Shown piece by piece: positions 59,793-64,000 of a stretch of DNA of 64,000 bases (position 1 is the stretch's first letter; every line of letters begins with the position of its first letter). The translations under genes were made by a program, and so were the position numbers. Source of the stretch: Flagellimonas onchidii (GTDB taxonomy: Bacteria; Bacteroidota; Bacteroidia; Flavobacteriales; Flavobacteriaceae); contig NZ_SRXX01000002.1 of NCBI RefSeq assembly GCF_004804315.1, positions 62,001 through 126,000 of the forward strand. Reading direction: 5' to 3'. The notes below the pieces were generated by a model, which saw only the letters and a program-made list of their open reading frames with translations, had not been told where the DNA came from and made no database searches.

Positions 59793-62420
59793 TTAAAACA
59801 AAGAAGTTTGATCAGAACCTTCGCTTTCACCCTTATTATTTTCCTTGGAATCTCCTATTCTTTCCTCATCAACAACCTCAATTTCCTCTGGAACAGGGTC
59901 TTTGGGTTCTTCAAAGGGAAGCGGTTCCAACGCATTAATATTCTTTACTTTTTCGGAGGTCAATTGATTGCCCATCGCCTTTATTCCTTTAATGGAAATA
60001 AAGCTTTCCACATCTACCTGTTGATTTGGTTTTGCCTCTTTACCTCTTGGTTTAGGGAATTCAACCTCAATCATAGGTTTCCAATCCGTGGATACGAGTT
60101 CCATTTGGGATTTAGGGTGCTCAGAAATAACAATTTCTTCCTTGGCTGGATTTTCGATAAGGAAACGCTTTATATAATATCGCTCTTTCTCACCTTCATA
60201 ATGCACCACGGAAATGGGTTTTTTGGGATTCCACTTCTCCAATACGACCATATCATCCGCGAATCGGGTCAAAAGATCGGGCGGAATTGTTTTTACCCTT
60301 CCTTTTTGGTCCATAACCAATAACAAGTCCTCACCTTTAAAGTCGCCAAGAAGCTCTCCTCTTCCATCCACATTTAAACGGTTCACAACATCATCGAACC
60401 AAATTTTTCTTGGTTTGAGCGTTGAAACGCCCTTTTCCTTGAGCTCGATTCTCTTCACGGCATATTTGGTGACCAAATTTCCTTTGGAACCCCTTCCTTT
60501 AATTAAGACATCGGCAAAATCCAAATCCCACTTGAGCTTTTTAATACTGCCAGATTGACGAAGCAATACGGTTATAACTTCTGCCTCACCATTAGGGTTT
60601 GCCGTGAAATACATCACCTCGGCTGAAGTTTTCCCTCCTGCCAGCTGGTACATCTTGTCTCTTGTAACTCCCGTCACATTGAAACGTTTAATATAGCTCG
60701 GGCCTCCCCTACCATCCTTGTAAATCATGTTATAAGTTGTGCGGGCATCTTTCTTTTTAAACACTCCAACATGAATGATATTCTTTCCCACAAAGATTTT
60801 TGAATCCACTTTGGTCACCATCATCTCTCCTTTTTTGGTAAAAACGATGATGTTATCGATATCACTACAATCCGTTACGTATTCATCTCTTCGAAGGGAT
60901 GTACCAATAAAACCTTCTTCACGATTTACATACAATTTAGTATTGCGAATCACTACTTTAGTCGCTTCGATATCATCGAAAATCTTGATTTCGGATTTTC
61001 GTTCCCGCCCCTTGCCATACTTCTTTTTAAGTTCTTTGAAGTAGTCTATGGCAAAATCAACCAAATGCTCCAAGTGATATTTGGTCTGGGCAATTCGCTC
61101 ATCCAGACTTTCAATAAGCTGCTGGGCCTTTTCCAAATCAAATTTGGAAATACGTTTAATTCGAATCTCGGTAAGACGAACAATGTCCTCTTCAGTAACT
61201 TCTCTTTTAAGATTTTTAGTGTGAGGCTTCAAACCCTTGTCTATGGCTGCAATTACCCCCTCCCAAGTCTCTTCCTCTTCGATATCACGGTATATCCTGT
61301 TTTCAATGAAAATGCGCTCAAGTGATGCAAAATGCCATTGTTCTTCTAGTTCGCCCAACTGAATTTCAAGTTCCGCTTTCAGCAATTCAACTGTGTAATC
61401 CGTAGAGCGCTCCAACATTTCCCGAACCCCGATAAACAAAGGCTTATTGTCTTCAATGATACATCCTAAAGGAGAAATAGATGACTCGCAGGCCGTGAAG
61501 GCATATAAGGCATCGATAGTCTTGTCTGGAGAAATACCACTCGGGAGATGTACTAAAATTTCAACCTCGGCTGCGGTATTGTCCTCAATACGCTTTATTT
61601 TAATCTTGCCTTTGTCATTGGCTTTTAAGATAGAGTCTATTAAAGAAGAAGTATTGGTTCCATAGGGTATCTCCTTTATAACCAGTGTGTTCTTATCAAG
61701 AGTGGATATTCTGGCTCGAACTCGAATTTTTCCCCCTCTTAGGCCGTCGTTATAATTGGTTACATCTATGATTCCAGCAGTAGGGAAGTCGGGAAACAAC
61801 TTAAATCGCTGTCCCCTTAAATGCTTAATGGAAGCATCAATAAGCTCATTGAAATTGTGAGGCAGTATTTTGGTGGATAAGCCGACTGCAATTCCTTCTG
61901 CGCCCTGTGCCAATAACAATGGGAATTTTACAGGAAGATTGACAGGCTCTTTTTTTCGTCCGTCATAAGAAAGCTGCCATTCGGTAATCTTAGGACTATA
62001 AACCACATCCAGTGCAAACTTTGAAAGACGCGCTTCGATATACCTCGAAGCGGCAGCACCGTCTCCTGTAAGGATGTTGCCCCAGTTACCCTGGGTATCT
62101 ATGAGCAGGTCTTTTTGCCCTATTTGCACCATGGCATCCGCAATACTGGCGTCACCATGCGGATGGTATTGCATGGTATGCCCTACAACATTGGCCACTT
62201 TATTATAACGACCATCATCAAGCTCCTTTAGTGCATGCATAATCCTGCGCTGTACAGGTTTAAACCCGTCTTCTATTGCAGGAACAGCCCTTTCCAAAAT
62301 TACGTAGGAAGCATAGTCCAAGAACCAGTCCTTGTACATGCCTGTAACCCTAGTTAGTGTTTCTTGGGAATTGTCTTGGTTTTCTAAACCTTCATCATTC
62401 AGTGCTTCGTTCTCTTCCAT
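59793..62420 (-). CDS. parC: DNA topoisomerase IV subunit A
   Basis: 875 aa. Catalytic domain begins WFLDYASYVILERAVPAIEDGFKPVQRRI, with the active Tyr in AAASRYIEARLS, then the coiled-coil tower, and a long C-terminal wrapping domain (residues about 500-800). Cleaves both DNA strands to unlink daughter chromosomes. 30 bases downstream of parE, one operon. Confidence 0.93.
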   Translation of the reverse strand: MEENEALNDEGLENQDNSQETLTRVTGMYKDWFLDYASYVILERAVPAIEDGFKPVQRRIMHALKELDDGRYNKVANVVGHTMQYHPHGDASIADAMVQIGQKDLLIDTQGNWGNILTGDGAAASRYIEARLSKFALDVVYSPKITEWQLSYDGRKKEPVNLPVKFPLLLAQGAEGIAVGLSTKILPHNFNELIDASIKHLRGQRFKLFPDFPTAGIIDVTNYNDGLRGGKIRVRARISTLDKNTLVIKEIPYGTNTSSLIDSILKANDKGKIKIKRIEDNTAAEVEILVHLPSGISPDKTIDALYAFTACESSISPLGCIIEDNKPLFIGVREMLERSTDYTVELLKAELEIQLGELEEQWHFASLERIFIENRIYRDIEEEETWEGVIAAIDKGLKPHTKNLKREVTEEDIVRLTEIRIKRISKFDLEKAQQLIESLDERIAQTKYHLEHLVDFAIDYFKELKKKYGKGRERKSEIKIFDDIEATKVVIRNTKLYVNREEGFIGTSLRRDEYVTDCSDIDNIIVFTKKGEMMVTKVDSKIFVGKNIIHVGVFKKKDARTTYNMIYKDGRGGPSYIKRFNVTGVTRDKMYQLAGGKTSAEVMYFTANPNGEAEVITVLLRQSGSIKKLKWDLDFADVLIKGRGSKGNLVTKYAVKRIELKEKGVSTLKPRKIWFDDVVNRLNVDGRGELLGDFKGEDLLLVMDQKGRVKTIPPDLLTRFADDMVVLEKWNPKKPISVVHYEGEKERYYIKRFLIENPAKEEIVISEHPKSQMELVSTDWKPMIEVEFPKPRGKEAKPNQQVDVESFISIKGIKAMGNQLTSEKVKNINALEPLPFEEPKDPVPEEIEVVDEERIGDSKENNKGESEGSDQTSLF

Positions 62421-62450
62421 TTAGAAGGAATGCATTTATTTGGTTTATAG

Positions 62451-64000
62451 TTAGTTTTCTTCTACTAAATCAAGTTCTACTTTAAGATTGTTAATGATAA
62501 ACTCTTGACGGTCGGGTGTGTTTTTACCCATGTAAAACTTCAGTAAACTATCGATGCTCATAGCCTTGTCTAACATAACTGGCTCCAATCGGATATCATC
62601 ACCAATAAAGTGTTTAAACTCATCAGGGGAAATCTCACCCAATCCCTTAAAACGGGTTATCTCCGGCTTCCCTGAAAGCTTTTGAATTGCATTTCTTCGT
62701 TCTTCCTCGCTATAACAATAAATAGTTTCCTTTTTATTCCTAACCCTAAAAAGAGGAGTTTGAAGAATGTACAAATGGTTTTCTTTTATCAACTCTGGGA
62801 AAAATTGCAAGAAGAATGTAATCAACAACAATCTTATGTGCATTCCATCCACGTCAGCATCCGTAGCGATTACAATATTATTGTAGCGCAAATCTTCCAT
62901 GGACTCTTCAATGTTCAATGCTGCTTGTAGAAGATTGAATTCTTCATTTTCATACACAATCTTTTTAGACATTCCATAGGAATTCAATGGTTTGCCACGC
63001 AAACTGAAAACAGCCTGAGTATTAACGTCCCTTGACTTGGTAATAGACCCTGAAGCTGAATCTCCCTCTGTTATAAACAATGTAGATTCCAATCTTCTAT
63101 CCTTCTTCATGTCCTGAAGGTGTACACGGCAATCGCGTAACTTCTTATTGTGCAAGCTTGCTTTTTTGGCACGGTCACGAGCAAGTTTTCGAATACCTGA
63201 GAGTTCTTTACGTTCTTTTTCGGCTTGTACAATCTTGCGCTGTAATGCCTCGGCCGTTTCAGGGTTTTTATGCAGATAGTTGTCCAGGTATTTCCCGATA
63301 AAATCGTTCACGTAGGTCCGGACCGTGGGCAACTTCCCGCCCATATCCGTTGAACCAAGCTTGGTCTTGGTCTGACTTTCAAAGACAGGCTCCATGACCT
63401 TGATGGATATTGCGGAAATTATTGACTTCCTAATATCTGAAGCATCATAATTCTTCCCATAAAAATCCCGAATGGTTTTTACAATGGCCTCACGAAATGC
63501 AGCTTGATGCGTTCCTCCCTGAGTAGTGTGCTGCCCGTTTACAAAAGAATGGTACTCTTCACTATACTGTGTTTTGCTATGGGTCAAAGCCACTTCAATG
63601 TCGTCCCCTTTTAGGTGAACAATAGGATATAGAAAATCTTCTGTGTTATTATTATCCTCTAATAAATCCTTTAGGCCATTTTCCGAGTGGAACTTCTCCC
63701 CATTGAACACAATGGTAAGCCCCGGATTGAGGTACACATAGTTTTTGAGCATGCGTTCTACATACTCATTGCGATATTTATATTTTTTAAAGATAGTTTC
63801 ATCAGGAACGAAACTTACTTTGGTTCCCCTTCTTCGTGAGGTCTCCTCCAAAAGCTCTTCGTTAACCAGGTTTCCTGTCTCAAATTCAGCGGACTTGGAC
63901 TTCCCATCACGGGTGGATTCAACCTTAAAATAGGCAGAAAGGGCATTTACTGCTTTAGTACCCACCCCATTAAGTCCTACTGATTTTTTAAAGGCACGGG
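62451..64000 (-). CDS. parE: DNA topoisomerase IV subunit B, 5' end outside window
   Basis: At least 516 residues. The frame runs through a GTG (63965) that is not a real start: homologous sequence [21 protein letters not shown] continues upstream to the window edge. Here [11 protein letters not shown] is the ATPase GHKL motif. TOPRIM domain: [11 protein letters not shown] (Glu) and [16 protein letters not shown] (DxD). Ends [10 protein letters not shown]. Works with parC. Confidence 0.93.
   Translation of the reverse strand, partial: RAFKKSVGLNGVGTKAVNALSAYFKVESTRDGKSKSAEFETGNLVNEELLEETSRRRGTKVSFVPDETIFKKYKYRNEYVERMLKNYVYLNPGLTIVFNGEKFHSENGLKDLLEDNNNTEDFLYPIVHLKGDDIEVALTHSKTQYSEEYHSFVNGQHTTQGGTHQAAFREAIVKTIRDFYGKNYDASDIRKSIISAISIKVMEPVFESQTKTKLGSTDMGGKLPTVRTYVNDFIGKYLDNYLHKNPETAEALQRKIVQAEKERKELSGIRKLARDRAKKASLHNKKLRDCRVHLQDMKKDRRLESTLFITEGDSASGSITKSRDVNTQAVFSLRGKPLNSYGMSKKIVYENEEFNLLQAALNIEESMEDLRYNNIVIATDADVDGMHIRLLLITFFLQFFPELIKENHLYILQTPLFRVRNKKETIYCYSEEERRNAIQKLSGKPEITRFKGLGEISPDEFKHFIGDDIRLEPVMLDKAMSIDSLLKFYMGKNTPDRQEFIINNLKVELDLVEEN

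Overview
The window reads as chromosomal DNA of a marine-type Flavobacteriaceae (Bacteroidota). The support is low GC, genes without clear Shine-Dalgarno sequences, a TAnnTTTG-type promoter at 57.1 kb, SBP/TolC, porin and RND families of Bacteroidota type, DUF5916, DUF7009 and DUF4870 proteins, and a parE-parC pair.

Region 1 (1-14.6 kb) is accessory DNA, mostly on the minus strand. It holds a partial unknown gene, a three-gene operon ending in an unknown 224-aa protein (with a membrane-tethered GIY-YIG-like protein and a 44-aa basic protein), a WYL regulator coupled to a large DUF2779/Cas4-like nuclease whose start is frameshifted at an A8 tract, an XRE-HNH pair, several small unknown genes and a gene fragment. 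Two long direct repeats (616-1297 and 6556-7103) built from many short hairpins bracket the WYL/DUF2779 module. Compensatory differences between the copies suggest that the folded form is maintained. The centre of interest is 9521-11536: a leaderless avidin, a biotin protein ligase with a degenerate biotinyl-AMP loop, and an LCM-family carboxyl methyltransferase in one apparent operon. A PQQ sugar dehydrogenase/cytochrome c lipoprotein and two cold-shock proteins follow.

Region 2 (14.6-33.4 kb) is mixed: an ECF sigma factor with a membrane partner, an alpha/beta hydrolase, a 7TM AraC regulator, a flavin amine oxidase, an XRE-DUF4870 protein, a DUF5916 outer-membrane protein, an MFS transporter, a NUC1 nuclease with its lamin-tail domain out of frame, two abutting 5'-truncated pseudogenes (AraC, and a cytochrome/CBM enzyme), a GH10-like lipoprotein, a RadC-like protein, an ImmA/IrrE-PIN toxin-antitoxin pair and PanE with a DUF7009 protein.

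Region 3 (33.5-41.5 kb) is a periplasmic nitrate reductase operon: porin, NapD, NapA, a duplicated four-heme NapB-like cytochrome, a tetraheme lipoprotein, a 4Fe-4S protein and NrfD. The quinol-oxidising module (FeS plus NrfD) replaces NapC/NapGH. Region 4 (41.5-50 kb) is an RND efflux operon (SBP-TolC fusion, MFP, RND pump) that continues into a membrane adenylate cyclase and a small K+ channel.

Region 5 (50-64 kb) is mostly core genome: a carbohydrate-surface protein and a divergent HTH membrane protein, a Gfo/Idh oxidoreductase, DinB, Lrp, an M14 carboxypeptidase, an XRE regulator with three ACAATTGT operators, TerC, a sterol-desaturase-family enzyme and topoisomerase IV parC-parE. ParE runs off the window.
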